Source: Catellatospora sp. TT07R-123 (GTDB lineage Bacteria; Actinomycetota; Actinomycetes; Mycobacteriales; Micromonosporaceae). Taken from it: 64,000 nt of DNA. Position 1 is the stretch's first letter. Each line of letters starts with the position of its first letter. This document shows, in pieces, positions 1 through 8,542 of the stretch. The notes under the pieces were generated by a model. It was not told the DNA's origin and did not search any database. It saw only the letters and a list, made by a program, of their open reading frames with translations. The stretch lies in the NCBI RefSeq assembly GCF_018327705.1, contig NZ_BNEM01000002.1, positions 2,790,001 through 2,854,000 of the forward strand, read 5' to 3'. Position numbers and translations under genes: made by a program.

Positions 1-1427
1 CCGCCCCGGCGGGCACCCGCGCCACGATGGGCCTGGACCCGGGCTTCCGCACCGGCGTCAAGGTCGCCGTCGTCGACGCCACCGGCAAGGTCGTCGCGTA
101 CGAGACCATCTACCCGCACGTGCCGGCGAACCGCTGGAACGAGTCCCTGGCGACGCTGGCCAAGCTGTGCGCCGCGCACAAGGTCGAGCTGATCGCGATC
201 GGCAACGGCACCGCCTCCCGCGAGACCGACAAGCTCGCCACGGACCTGATCAAGATGGCGCCGCAGCTCAACCTCACCAAGATCGTGGTGTCGGAGGCGG
301 GCGCGTCGGTCTACTCGGCGTCGGCGTACGCCTCGCAGGAGCTGCCCAGCCTCGACGTCTCCATCCGGGGCGCGGTCTCCATCGCCCGCCGCCTCCAGGA
401 CCCGCTCGCCGAGCTCGTCAAGATCGACCCGAAGTCGATCGGCGTCGGCCAGTACCAGCACGACCTGTCCGAGGTGAAGCTGTCGCGCTCGCTGGACGCC
501 GTCGTCGAGGACTGTGTGAACGGCGTCGGCGTCGACGTGAACACCGCGTCGGCCCCGCTGCTGGCCCGGGTCTCCGGCATCAGCGCCGGGCTGGCCGAGA
601 ACATCGTGCTGCACCGCGACGCCAACGGGCCGTTCCGGTCCCGTACCGCGCTCAAGGACGTGGCGCGGCTGGGCCCGAAGGCGTTCGAGCAGTGCGCGGG
701 CTTCCTGCGCATCCCCAACGGCGACAACCCGCTCGACGCCTCCAGCGTGCACCCCGAGTCATACCCGGTGGTGCAGCGGATCCTGAAGCAGAACGCCGTC
801 GAGATGGCCAAGCTGGTCGGCAACGGCTCGCTGCTGCGCACCCTCAAGCCCGCCGAGTACGCCGACGACGTCTTCGGCCTGCCGACGGTCACCGACATCA
901 TCAAGGAGCTGGAGAAGCCCGGCCGCGACCCGCGCCCGGCCTTCAAGACCGCCTCGTTCAAGGACGGCGTCGAGAAGATCGGCGACCTCCAGCCCGGCAT
1001 GCTGCTGGAGGGCGTGGTCACGAACGTGGCCGCGTTCGGCGCGTTCGTCGACATCGGCGTCCACCAGGACGGCCTGGTGCACGTGTCGGCGCTGTCGCAC
1101 ACGTTCGTCAAGGACCCGCGCGACGTGGTCAAGTCCGGTGACGTGGTCAAGGTCAAGGTGCTGGACGTGGACATCCCGCGCAAGCGCATCTCGCTGACCC
1201 TGCGCCTGGACGACGAGGCGACCCCGGCGGCCGGCGGCGGCAACCGCCCCGGCGGCCAGCGCGGCGGCGACAACCGCAGCGGCGGTGGCGGCGGCCAGCG
1301 CGGCGGCGGCGACCGGGGCGGCCAGCGCAGCGGCGGCGGGCAGCCCCGCCAGCAGCGCAACGAGCCGATCGCCAACAACGCCATGGCCGAGGCCCTGCGC
1401 CGCGCCGGCCTCGACAAGCTCCGCTGA
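1..1427 (+). CDS. tex: Tex-type RNA-binding transcription accessory protein, C-terminal part
   Basis: The reading frame is already open at base 3 and runs into the window, so the N-terminal part of the gene lies upstream. The visible fragment starts [20 protein letters not shown], the start of the YqgF/RNase H-like domain of Tex proteins. About residues 175-235 after that form the helix-hairpin-helix region ([17 protein letters not shown]). Residues 325-395 are an S1 RNA-binding domain ([16 protein letters not shown]). The last ~65 residues are a Gly/Arg/Gln-rich tail, common in actinobacterial RNA-binding proteins. Tex is a cytoplasmic nucleic-acid-binding factor linked to transcription; its exact role here cannot be read from sequence. 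A perfect hairpin (1446-1501) follows the stop codon. Confidence 0.95.
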   Translation, partial: APAGTRATMGLDPGFRTGVKVAVVDATGKVVAYETIYPHVPANRWNESLATLAKLCAAHKVELIAIGNGTASRETDKLATDLIKMAPQLNLTKIVVSEAGASVYSASAYASQELPSLDVSIRGAVSIARRLQDPLAELVKIDPKSIGVGQYQHDLSEVKLSRSLDAVVEDCVNGVGVDVNTASAPLLARVSGISAGLAENIVLHRDANGPFRSRTALKDVARLGPKAFEQCAGFLRIPNGDNPLDASSVHPESYPVVQRILKQNAVEMAKLVGNGSLLRTLKPAEYADDVFGLPTVTDIIKELEKPGRDPRPAFKTASFKDGVEKIGDLQPGMLLEGVVTNVAAFGAFVDIGVHQDGLVHVSALSHTFVKDPRDVVKSGDVVKVKVLDVDIPRKRISLTLRLDDEATPAAGGGNRPGGQRGGDNRSGGGGGQRGGGDRGGQRSGGGQPRQQRNEPIANNAMAEALRRAGLDKLR

Positions 1428-1445
1428 CGGGCCCAAGGTCATCCA

Positions 1446-1501
1446 AGTTGCCGGGCAATCGGTGGTATCGCACTCGCCATACCACCGATTGCCCGGCAAC
1501 T
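1446..1501. repeat. Family B palindrome, copy 1 (likely terminator of tex)
   Basis: Two perfect 23-nt inverted arms (1446-1468 and 1479-1501) enclose a 10-nt loop. The arm core TTGCCGGGCAATCGG is shared with the copy at 14882-14946. It lies 18 bp after tex and 82 bp before the next gene, so it probably ends tex transcription. No T-run follows. Confidence 0.85.
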
Positions 1502-1583
1502 CGACCGATCTTGGGGCGGCGGGACCACGCGACGACGATCTTCGGGGCAGCGCGACGAGCGCACACCGGTTACCTTGCCGAGC

Positions 1584-2078
1584 GTGACTCGCCCATGGCT
1601 GCGGCTGACCGCGCTCGTCCTCACGGCCGCCCTGACCGGCTGCTCCGTCAACGGCCCGGCGGACCGGGACGCCGATCCGCCCGCCGCCTGCGCCACCCCT
1701 GACGCGGTGACCGTCCAGACCGACTCCGCCGTATGGCAGCAGGCCCTGTCCGGCGTCGGCACCCCCGTCGAGGCGCACTGGCTGGCCCGGCCCGCCGCGA
1801 ACGCCTGCTCCCGCGCACCGGGCCTGTCCGACTGGTACCACGAGGTCGTCCTGCGCCTGCAACCTGACGTCGCCCGGGCCCTGGCGAGCGCCTACCAGTG
1901 GGCGCCCGTCACCGAGGCGCCGAAGATCCACGCGAAGCTGGCCCCGTTCGTCCCCGCCGGAACCACCTGGTCCCGCAGCGACGGCTACGAGCAGGCGCAC
2001 CTCATGGGCCCGTGGTTCGGCGCCCTCTACCTCGACGCCGCCCACGGCCTCGCCTACTTCGACCTCAACCAGAGCTGA
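1584..2078 (+). CDS. Secreted lipoprotein of unknown function
   Basis: The product is 164 residues. It starts MTRPWLRLTALVLTAALTGC, a short lipoprotein signal with lipobox LTGC, so the mature protein should be anchored outside the membrane through Cys20. GTG at 1584 was chosen because it puts a normal n-region before the hydrophobic stretch; TTG at 1575 is the only alternative. The mature part has no motif I recognise; it is rich in Trp, Ala and Pro and has two more Cys residues. It stands between tex and a sigma-factor gene with no sign of co-transcription. Confidence 0.75.
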   Translation: MTRPWLRLTALVLTAALTGCSVNGPADRDADPPAACATPDAVTVQTDSAVWQQALSGVGTPVEAHWLARPAANACSRAPGLSDWYHEVVLRLQPDVARALASAYQWAPVTEAPKIHAKLAPFVPAGTTWSRSDGYEQAHLMGPWFGALYLDAAHGLAYFDLNQS

Positions 2079-2163
2079 GGCCGGAATTCCCCACCCGGTG
2101 TCAACCGGCGCCCAGGCCCACCCGGTACACACTGCTGACCATGGCAACGGGAGGCGTTCGGGG

Positions 2164-3606
2164 ATGGCCGGCACGGTGGAGTTCGACGAGTTCGTCACGG
2201 CGCGATCGCGCCACCTGCTGCGCATCGCGTACGTGCTCACCGGCGACCACACGCTGGCCGAGGACCTGCTCCAGACCGCGCTCGCCCGCTCCTGGTCGGC
2301 GTGGCCGCGCGTGCACGGCGACCCCGAGCCGTACGTGCGCCAGATCCTCACCAACACGTACAACTCCTGGTGGCGCCGCCGCTGGCACGGCGAGCGCGCC
2401 ACCGAGACGCTGCCCGAGCAGACCGGCCCGGCGCCGCAGACCGCCGTCGACGACCGGGACCAGATCTGGCGGGCGCTGTCGCGGCTGCCCCGCCAGCAGA
2501 AGCTCGTCGTGGTGCTGCGCTACTTCGAGGACCTCAGCGAGGCCGAGATCGCCCGCACGCTGGGCATCTCTCCCGGCTCGGTCAAGGCGCACGCGTCGCG
2601 GGCGCTGAGCAGCCTGCGCCTGGACCCGTCCCTGCGGGCGCTGCCGCTGCCCGCGGACGACGACGTGCCCGCGGGCAACGAGCGGCTCGCGGCCGTACGC
2701 GGCCGCATCACGCAACGCCGCCGCCACCGGCTCACCACTCTGGCCGCCGCCTGCCTGGTCGTCCTGGCCGCCGTCACCGGATACGCCGTCGCACCGCGCA
2801 CGCGCTCGCCGCAGGACGCGCTGGCGGCCGTCCCCGAGTACCGCGACGGCCGCCACATCACGGCGCGCGGCCTCGCGCCGATGACCGGGGGGACCGCCAC
2901 CTTCAGCTGGACTCCGTCCACGCTCGACGCCTGGTTCTACCCGGACTGCGCCACCGACTCGGAAGCGGACGTGATGCTGCTGCTCGCCGTGAACGGCAGG
3001 CCGCCGCTGATGAAGAAGTGCGAGCCGTACGGCGGCCTGAACTTCGGTGCCGGCTCCCACATCCCGCCGGAGGACGTGGCGAGCAGGTGGGGCGTGCGGG
3101 TGGGCGAACCCGCCACCATCACCCTGACCGCCGTCCCCGGGAAGGACTTCGACGCCGAGAACCCCTACCGCGACGCCGCGAACGTCGCGGACCTGCCGCA
3201 AGGCGTGATGGCCTTCATCGTCGGCGAGGTGGTGCCCTTCGAGCAGTACCCGCTGCCGGCCCCGCCGGCCAGACTCGAACCCCTGCCCCAGCGCGTCGAG
3301 GTCTCGGACGGCGTCCTGCTGCGCTCCGGCGGCGCCACCGAGTTCACCATGGCCGTCGGCGGCGGCCGGCTCACCCTGCTCGGCTGGTCGCAGACGCCGG
3401 GCCTGCTGCACGTCGCCGTCGACGGGGTACGGATCGCCACGCTGGCCTGGTACGACTACCGGGCCACGGGGACCCAGTACGACGTGGATCTCGACACCGA
3501 CAGCCTGCGGCAGCGCGGACTCGTGTTCCGGCCGGACTCGCGGGTGACCGTCACCGTCACTCCGGAGCACCTCGGCGGCGACTGGGCAGTGCGGATACGG
3601 GGATGA
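2164..3606 (+). CDS. SigE-family ECF sigma factor fused to a transmembrane segment and outer domain
   Basis: 480 residues. Residues 5-75 are sigma-70 region 2 (DEFVTARSRHLLRIAYVLTG, then DHTLAEDLLQTALARSW). Residues 100-155 are region 4 with the helix-turn-helix AEIARTLGISPGSVKAHASR. After a linker comes one membrane helix (about 190-210, TTLAAACLVVLAAVTGYAVA) preceded by an Arg-rich stop-transfer stretch, which keeps the sigma part in the cytoplasm. The remaining ~270 residues would be outside the membrane and look beta-rich. SigE-family sigma factors are usually ~170 residues, so this one carries a built-in membrane domain that may act as sensor or tether. ATG 2164 follows GGGAGG at good spacing. 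Confidence 0.88.
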   Translation: MAGTVEFDEFVTARSRHLLRIAYVLTGDHTLAEDLLQTALARSWSAWPRVHGDPEPYVRQILTNTYNSWWRRRWHGERATETLPEQTGPAPQTAVDDRDQIWRALSRLPRQQKLVVVLRYFEDLSEAEIARTLGISPGSVKAHASRALSSLRLDPSLRALPLPADDDVPAGNERLAAVRGRITQRRRHRLTTLAAACLVVLAAVTGYAVAPRTRSPQDALAAVPEYRDGRHITARGLAPMTGGTATFSWTPSTLDAWFYPDCATDSEADVMLLLAVNGRPPLMKKCEPYGGLNFGAGSHIPPEDVASRWGVRVGEPATITLTAVPGKDFDAENPYRDAANVADLPQGVMAFIVGEVVPFEQYPLPAPPARLEPLPQRVEVSDGVLLRSGGATEFTMAVGGGRLTLLGWSQTPGLLHVAVDGVRIATLAWYDYRATGTQYDVDLDTDSLRQRGLVFRPDSRVTVTVTPEHLGGDWAVRIRG

Positions 3607-3616
3607 GCAGACCGGC

Positions 3617-3655
3617 GTCGCGGCGCCCGACCCGGTCCGGGAAGGGCGCCGCGAC
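3617..3655. terminator. Hairpin after the sigma-factor gene
   Basis: Perfect 12-nt inverted arms (3617-3628 and 3644-3655, GTCGCGGCGCCC) with a 15-nt loop, 10 bp after the sigma-gene stop codon. GC-rich and without a T-tract, like most hairpins in this window. Confidence 0.7.
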
Positions 3656-3663
3656 GAGCCGGA

Positions 3664-3750
3664 TCAGGCCGGGTTGGCGGCGTGGGTCAGCGTCTCCCAG
3701 GCCACGAACAGGTTGTTGGTGCCGGCCGGGCGCTGGTTGAGCGTGATTTA
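3664..3750 (-). pseudogene. Possible C-terminal remnant of a lost gene
   Basis: Read on the minus strand, the frame between stop TAA (3748-3750) and stop TGA (3664-3666) encodes ITLNQRPAGTNNLFVAWETL followed by seven residues ending NPA. The wording looks like a genuine protein end rather than random GC-rich translation, and the frame is broken upstream by a stop and a GAT-triplet run. I cannot name the parent family. It may be the relic of a gene once convergent with the sigma-factor gene. Confidence 0.35.
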
Positions 3751-3907
3751 CCGATGATGATGATGGTGTCCTGAGCGTGCTGGCGGCGCCGCACTGCAGG
3801 TGCGGATCCGCCTGGCGGCAGGCACCACTGCGGACAGCCGGCGACTCAGCCGCCGCCAACCACAAATGCGTGGCACGGGGCGGCGGCACGGCGGAGTATG
3901 GCACCTC

Positions 3908-4729
3908 GTGACGACACATGAGTTCCGGACCGCGTCCGGAGTGCGGCTACGGCCGGTGATCGAACAACCCGGCGACCTCAACTGGCTGCTGCTGCCAGGC
4001 GGGCCCGGCATCGGATCGGAGATCCTGCAGGGCTTGGCCGAGACGGTCCGTGTGCCGGGCGTGACCTGGCTCGTCGACCTGCCCGGCGACGGGTCCAACA
4101 CCGCCGCCTGCGGCGACCCATTCGCGCAGTGGCCGGACGTTCTCGTCGAAGCCGCGCGGGCCCTGCCCCGCCCGGTGTTCGTAGGACACTCCACCGGCGG
4201 CATGTACCTGCTCTCCATAGCAGAACTGGAGCCCCTACTGGCGGGGATCGCCTTGGTCAGCTCAGCGCCGCACGCCGGCTGGCTGACCGACTTCGTGCAC
4301 ATGGCACAGGAGAACCCACTGCCCGCCGTCGACGCGGCTACCACCGCCTTCGACGCCGACCCCACTGACGCGAACCTCGGGCGAATCACGGTCGCGTCGG
4401 CACCGTGGAACTTCACCCCCGACGGCCTGGCCGTCGGCACGGAGCTGCTCGCCCGGATGCCCTACAACACCGCCGCTGTCAACTGGTCGGCACAGAACTT
4501 CGACAGCACCTACGAACTGCGGTGGTGGCCCGCCGCGATGCCGACGCTGATCGTCAGCGGGGCGCAGGACCGGATCGTCGCTCAGCGGCTGTGGGACGAG
4601 CCCCGGTTCCAGGGCCGTCACGTCCTGCACCGCCAGATCGAGGGTGCCGCGCACTTCCCATGGATCGAACGGCCCGACGAGGTGCGCGACGCGTTCCATG
4701 AACTGGCCGCAGCGGTCGCGGCCGGTTAG
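3908..4729 (+). CDS. Alpha/beta-hydrolase fold protein
   Basis: 273 residues with the full alpha/beta-hydrolase layout. An oxyanion-type stretch (LLPGGPGIGSE) is near residue 30, the nucleophile elbow GHSTGG near 95, an acid candidate in SGAQDRIV near 218, and the catalytic-His region GAAHFPWIERPDEV near 250. No signal peptide, so it is probably cytoplasmic. The substrate cannot be predicted; relatives include esterases and proline-iminopeptidase-like enzymes. GTG 3908 was chosen because the residues after it match the usual N-terminal strand and no Shine-Dalgarno supports an earlier start; the -10-like box directly before it suggests a leaderless mRNA. Confidence 0.82.
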   Translation: MTTHEFRTASGVRLRPVIEQPGDLNWLLLPGGPGIGSEILQGLAETVRVPGVTWLVDLPGDGSNTAACGDPFAQWPDVLVEAARALPRPVFVGHSTGGMYLLSIAELEPLLAGIALVSSAPHAGWLTDFVHMAQENPLPAVDAATTAFDADPTDANLGRITVASAPWNFTPDGLAVGTELLARMPYNTAAVNWSAQNFDSTYELRWWPAAMPTLIVSGAQDRIVAQRLWDEPRFQGRHVLHRQIEGAAHFPWIERPDEVRDAFHELAAAVAAG

Positions 4730-5279
4730 CAGCAGCAGCCTGCCTGCCTGCCTGCGTGCTGGCCCGGCCGGTGATCTCTCTCGTAGCCGAGAACGACCCG
4801 CCTCGGATGCCGCCCATCCCGAAACAGCGCACACCCCGTCAAACAGCAAAGACGCTACCCGAATCGGATAGCGTCGATTGAAGCCGTGGGACAATAACGT
4901 GTCCGAGAAGCGAATCCGCGACACCTGAGTGATGGACCGAGCAGCGCCGCTCCATGGGCCCGGAACTCCTCACCAAGGCCCGGAAAGAGACCATCGAGGA
5001 CCAAGTCCCGTCCAGCGCGGCGCAGCCCGAACCCGAGCTCACCGCCGCGCATAGGCTCAACCCAGGATCAGCGATGGTCGTCTAGCGATACACCACGTCC
5101 ATGGACGTGACCCGGTGCAGACGGATACGACGCGAACGGCCCTTGGCGCGGACTTCGCGACCTGCCAGGCAGCCGGCCGATCGCCCGTCTCCAGTGGCCC
5201 GGCTGCCCGGCAAATCGGGTGGTCTGAACTCGTCTGCGGGTCGGCAAGCGGTGAGCGGGTGGGCAGGCGAGAGGCGGGG
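4730..5279. other. Intergenic region of 550 bp between convergent genes
   Basis: Contains a short CCTG tetranucleotide run (about 4740-4756), the stem-loop at 4851-4875 and, near 5196-5217, a sequence resembling a decayed arm of repeat family B (TGCCCGGCAAATCGGG). A 43-codon frame on the plus strand from ATG 4954 lacks a ribosome binding site and any recognisable feature, so I do not call it a gene. This sparse region may be a decayed gene. Confidence 0.5.
4851..4875. terminator. Small stem-loop downstream of the hydrolase gene
   Basis: 10-nt arms (GACGCTACCC and GGATAGCGTC, one mismatch) around a GAATC loop. It lies 120 bp after the hydrolase stop. Confidence 0.45.
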
Positions 5280-6323
5280 TCAGGGCAGGGAGGCGGCCGC
5301 GAGGCGGGCGGCACCTACTTCGCCAGGACCGGCGACCGTGACCGGGGTGCCCGGCAGGCGCAGCGCCAGCGACGCCAGCACAGCGTCGCGGAGCGGGGCG
5401 GCATGGCGGAGCACGCTGCCCGCCAGCACCACCGGCCCGCCCGCGTGCACCTCGCACGCAGTGTCGACCAGATGCCCGGCCGCCTCGGCCACGATGGCCA
5501 GCGCCAGCCGGTCTCCCGCCACAGCGGCCTCGGTGACCAGCGGCGCGAGCTGCGCGAGTGTCCGGGGCGACCGCTCGTGCACCGCGTTGACCAGATCATC
5601 GGCGTCCTGCCGGGACGGCCCGCGTCGCGCGGTGCGCGCCGGTGCCGGGTCTGCGCCCGGGGGCGACCCCGGGTCACCGGCCAAAGGTGGCCCCGGATCA
5701 ACGGCCAGAAGCGGACTCGGGTCAACGGTCGGGGGACTCGCGGCCAGGTCCGGACGCAAGCCGAGCAGCGCGACGGTGACCTGGCGGACCAGCCGGGAGT
5801 CGGCCCGGCCCGCGTACAGCTCGCGGGCTGCGGTCGCGGCGGCGGCCCGGCCGAGCCAGAAGCCGGAGCCGAGGTCGCCCAGCAGCCAGCCGAGCCCGTC
5901 GGCGGTCGAGCCGAGTTCCCAGCCCTCGATGCGGGCCGCGATCGCGCCGGTGCCGCAGATCAGCACGGTGCCGTCGGGGACGGTCGCCCCGGCCGCGTAC
6001 GCGACGTCGACGTCACCGACCGGGCGTACCGCCACGGGCACTCCGGCCTGCGCGAACCCGGCGGCGAACGCGGCCGCGATGACCGGGTCGGTGAACCGGC
6101 CCGCCCCGGCGATGCCCATCACCGCGGCCTGGATCCGCGCGCCGTCGGCGCCGGAGAGCGCGTCGCGGGCGGCGGTGGCGACCTGTGTGACCGCCTCGTC
6201 CAGCGGGACGGCGACGGGGTTGCCGGCGCCCGCGCGGCCGAAGCCGACGCGGGCGCCGTCGAGCGTGGTGAGCAGCGCCCGGGACGCGGTCCCGCCCACG
6301 TCGAGGCCGAGTACGTACGTCAC
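5280..6323 (-). CDS. BadF/BadG-type sugar kinase, probably N-acetylglucosamine kinase
   Basis: 347 residues of the ASKHA/BadF-BcrA-NagK family. Phosphate-1 loop GLDVGGT is near residue 6, phosphate-2 motif GTGAIAA near 120, and GWLLGDLGSGFWLGR near 140 matches the GD(E/L)GSG signature of eukaryotic-type GlcNAc kinases. It would phosphorylate incoming amino sugar with ATP in the cytoplasm. GTG 6323 is the start because AGAGGAG lies just before it; the ATG at 6341 would put that Shine-Dalgarno inside the coding region. It follows the GH16 gene by 40 bp on the same strand, at the end of the GlcNAc cluster. A Pro/Gly/Asp-rich insertion (about residues 205-235) is unusual and looks like a disordered loop. 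Confidence 0.82.
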   Translation of the reverse strand: MTYVLGLDVGGTASRALLTTLDGARVGFGRAGAGNPVAVPLDEAVTQVATAARDALSGADGARIQAAVMGIAGAGRFTDPVIAAAFAAGFAQAGVPVAVRPVGDVDVAYAAGATVPDGTVLICGTGAIAARIEGWELGSTADGLGWLLGDLGSGFWLGRAAAATAARELYAGRADSRLVRQVTVALLGLRPDLAASPPTVDPSPLLAVDPGPPLAGDPGSPPGADPAPARTARRGPSRQDADDLVNAVHERSPRTLAQLAPLVTEAAVAGDRLALAIVAEAAGHLVDTACEVHAGGPVVLAGSVLRHAAPLRDAVLASLALRLPGTPVTVAGPGEVGAARLAAASLP

Positions 6324-6363
6324 GGGCGCTGCTCCTCTCATTCAGTGCATTGTGCGGGCCGGA

Positions 6364-7596
6364 TCAGCAGCGGCCCAGGTCTTCCCACTGCTGGGTCCAG
6401 CCGGGCTCGGAGCCCTGGGTCCACCAGCGGGCCCGCCACAGGTGCACCCCGTCGCCCGACTTCGGGCCGCCGGGGTTGCCGTTGGCGCTGCGCTCCCACT
6501 TGACCTGCGCCCCGCCCAGGTACACGCCGCTGATGTTCCACAGCGGCGCGCTGGCGCAGCCGGTGCCGCCGGGGCTCGGCGACGCCGACGGCGACGGCGA
6601 GGCCGACTTGCTCGGCGACGGGGACGGGCTGGTCGGCGGGTTGCTCGGCCCCGCGGTGGGCGAGGCGGTCGGGCAGGTGCCGCCGCCGGTGCCGACCGAG
6701 TCGGTCCAGGCGATGTTCGACGCGCGGTACGACCCCACGCGCGAGTTCACCTGGGCCGGGGTGAGCACCTCACCGGCGGTGTGCAGGAAGTAGTCGACCT
6801 GCTGCCGGTAGGTGGCGGTGCCGCCGGAGTGCGCGGCCGAGTCGATGAACCACAGGTTGAAGTTCACCGACATGTTGGTCTCGGGGTAGTAGATGCCGCT
6901 GTGGTCGGCCACCTGCACGCCGTCCACGTAGTAGATGACATGCCCGCCCGAGACGGTGAACATCAGGTCGTGCCAGCCGTTGTACGAGATCGACTGCTGG
7001 CCGTGCACGTTGACGGCCTCCCACGGGTCGGGGCGGTACGTCTCCCACGTGGTCTCGTACAGGATGTTCGACGGCTCGCCCCACCCGCCGTTGGGCAGGT
7101 ACTCGAAGTCGATCTCGCCGTAGTTCGGGTCCATCGGGGCGTTGAGCGGCGTGATGGTGAAGAACGTCTCCACCAGGTGGTCGCCGTCGGTGCCGGACAC
7201 GGGCGCGTCGGCGAACTTGACGCGCGCCGCGTACGTACCCTCGAAGAACCGCTGCCCGGCCAGGAACTCCGCCTGGCTGGTGCCCCCGGCCGTGCCGTCG
7301 GTCGCGGCCTGCAGCTGCAGGCCCTTCGCGCCGTCGACGGTCGGGAACGAGATGTTGGAGGCGGGCCAGGAGGCGCCGGGGATGCCGGGGCCGCCCGAGT
7401 TGGTCCGCACGGTCCAGCCGTGAGACTGGATCAGCGGGTCCGACGCGCTGCTGTAGGAGAAGTCGTCGAACAGGGCCTGGCACGAGGTGGGGGCCGCGAC
7501 GGCCGTGCCGCCCGAGGCCACGGCGGCGACGGTGCCGGCGGCCAGGGCGACCATGGCTGCCGCGAATCCGGCGGCCATGGGACGCTTGATGGACAT
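6364..7596 (-). CDS. Secreted GH16 endo-beta-glycanase with C-terminal CBM5/12-like domain
   Basis: 410 residues. Signal peptide 1-35 (MSIKRPMAAGFAAAMVALAA...). The GH16 jelly roll spans about 36-285, with catalytic motif GEIDFEYL near residue 160 (E-x-D-x-E, nucleophile and acid/base). A Ser/Pro linker (about 300-345) joins a C-terminal domain with GVHLWRARWWTQGSEPGW, the aromatic pattern of CBM5/12 chitin/cellulose-binding modules. GH16 enzymes cut beta-1,3/1,4-glucans or galactans; the exact polymer is not readable here. The chitin-type binding module and the adjacent GlcNAc importer suggest binding of chitin-containing material such as fungal wall. ATG 7596 has AGGAG six bases upstream. 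A terminator separates it from ngcG, so it has its own promoter. Confidence 0.9.
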   Translation of the reverse strand: MSIKRPMAAGFAAAMVALAAGTVAAVASGGTAVAAPTSCQALFDDFSYSSASDPLIQSHGWTVRTNSGGPGIPGASWPASNISFPTVDGAKGLQLQAATDGTAGGTSQAEFLAGQRFFEGTYAARVKFADAPVSGTDGDHLVETFFTITPLNAPMDPNYGEIDFEYLPNGGWGEPSNILYETTWETYRPDPWEAVNVHGQQSISYNGWHDLMFTVSGGHVIYYVDGVQVADHSGIYYPETNMSVNFNLWFIDSAAHSGGTATYRQQVDYFLHTAGEVLTPAQVNSRVGSYRASNIAWTDSVGTGGGTCPTASPTAGPSNPPTSPSPSPSKSASPSPSASPSPGGTGCASAPLWNISGVYLGGAQVKWERSANGNPGGPKSGDGVHLWRARWWTQGSEPGWTQQWEDLGRC

Positions 7597-7647
7597 GGTG
7601 CTCTCCTTTCTGAACTGCGCTGAGGTGCTGACTGTGCTGTTTGGAGC

Positions 7648-7709
7648 AAAAAGGGCACGGTCCAGCGGCGGCGGAGCACGCCCGCCGCGGCGTCTGCCGA
7701 ACCGTGCCC
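7648..7709 (-). terminator. Rho-independent terminator of the ngcEFG operon
   Basis: On the minus strand the outer arms ACCGTGCCC (7701-7709) and GGGCACGGT (7653-7661) pair perfectly with further GC pairing inside, and TTTTT (7648-7652) follows directly. It lies 20 bp after the ngcG stop codon and separates the importer from the GH16 gene. Confidence 0.9.
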
Positions 7710-7729
7710 GCAAAACGGGCCGGTGGTGG

Positions 7730-8542
7730 TTACCTGACCGCCCCCGCGGTCAGGCCGGCCCGGATCTGCCGTTGGAAGAAGACGTACGCGATCAGCACCG
7801 GCAGGATCGCGATGACCAGACCGGCGAACAGGCCGCTCCAGTCGCTGCCGTACCCGCGGCTCTGCGCGAGCGCGGCCAGGCCCTGGGTGATGACGTAGTC
7901 GTCCGGATCGGGGTTGAGCACCTTGGGCAGCAGGTACTGGTTCCACAGCCCGAGGAAGTTGAAGATGCCGACGCTGACCATGCCGGGGCGGGCCATCGGG
8001 AGCATGACCCGCCAGAACACCCCGGCGTGCGAGGCACCGTCGATGAACGCGGCCTCGGCGACCGCCCCCGGCAGGGCGCGGAAGAAGCCGTGCAGGAAGA
8101 ACACGGTGAACGGCAGCGCGTACGCGGTGTACACCAGGATCAGCCCCTGGTACGTGCCGAGCATGCCCAGCTGCTTGACCACGAAGAACAGCGGCACCAG
8201 GGCGAGGAACACCGGGAACAGCATCCCCGCCACCAGCGTGTAGTAGATGGCGCGGTTGCCCGGGAACTCGTACCGGGCCAGGCAGTACGCCACCAGCGCG
8301 CCCAGCAGCATGGTCAGCATCAGGGACCCGCCGACCACGATGACGGTGTTGCCCAGGTAGCGTCCGATCGAGGCCTGCTCCCAGGCCCGCGACCAGTTCT
8401 CGAAGTGCGGCGTCGACGGGGGCTGCCACGGGCTGTCGAAGATCTCCGCGTCGGTCTTCACCGACGACATGAACGCCCACAGCAGCGGCACCGTGAACAC
8501 CAGCGCCCACAGGGTCAGGACGGTGTGCCGGATCGTCTTCAT
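7730..8542 (-). CDS. ngcG: Carbohydrate ABC transporter permease, MalG/NgcG type
   Basis: 270 residues with six predicted membrane helices. It has the MalG-type cytoplasmic EAA loop (EAAFIDGASHAGVFWRVMLP, near residue 165), which contacts the shared ATPase. The ATPase is not encoded here; actinomycetes usually supply MsiK from elsewhere. With the upstream permease it forms the membrane channel of the importer. Its ATG overlaps the stop of the preceding gene (ATGA, 8539-8542), so the two are translationally coupled. The Ngc assignment rests on the binding protein upstream. Confidence 0.88.
   Translation of the reverse strand: MKTIRHTVLTLWALVFTVPLLWAFMSSVKTDAEIFDSPWQPPSTPHFENWSRAWEQASIGRYLGNTVIVVGGSLMLTMLLGALVAYCLARYEFPGNRAIYYTLVAGMLFPVFLALVPLFFVVKQLGMLGTYQGLILVYTAYALPFTVFFLHGFFRALPGAVAEAAFIDGASHAGVFWRVMLPMARPGMVSVGIFNFLGLWNQYLLPKVLNPDPDDYVITQGLAALAQSRGYGSDWSGLFAGLVIAILPVLIAYVFFQRQIRAGLTAGAVR

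Larger units (their letters stand above)
3607..3907. other. Intergenic region of 301 bp
   Basis: Holds the hairpin at 3617-3655, the possible remnant at 3664-3750, and a short GAT-triplet run near 3753-3765. A TATGGC box at 3897-3902, five bases before the GTG at 3908, could be the -10 element of a leaderless transcript for the next gene. No other gene is apparent. Confidence 0.6.

Noticed and set aside
4954-5085. A 43-codon plus-strand frame in the 550-bp gap
   Set aside because: No ribosome site, no domain and no sign of selection; more likely decayed DNA.
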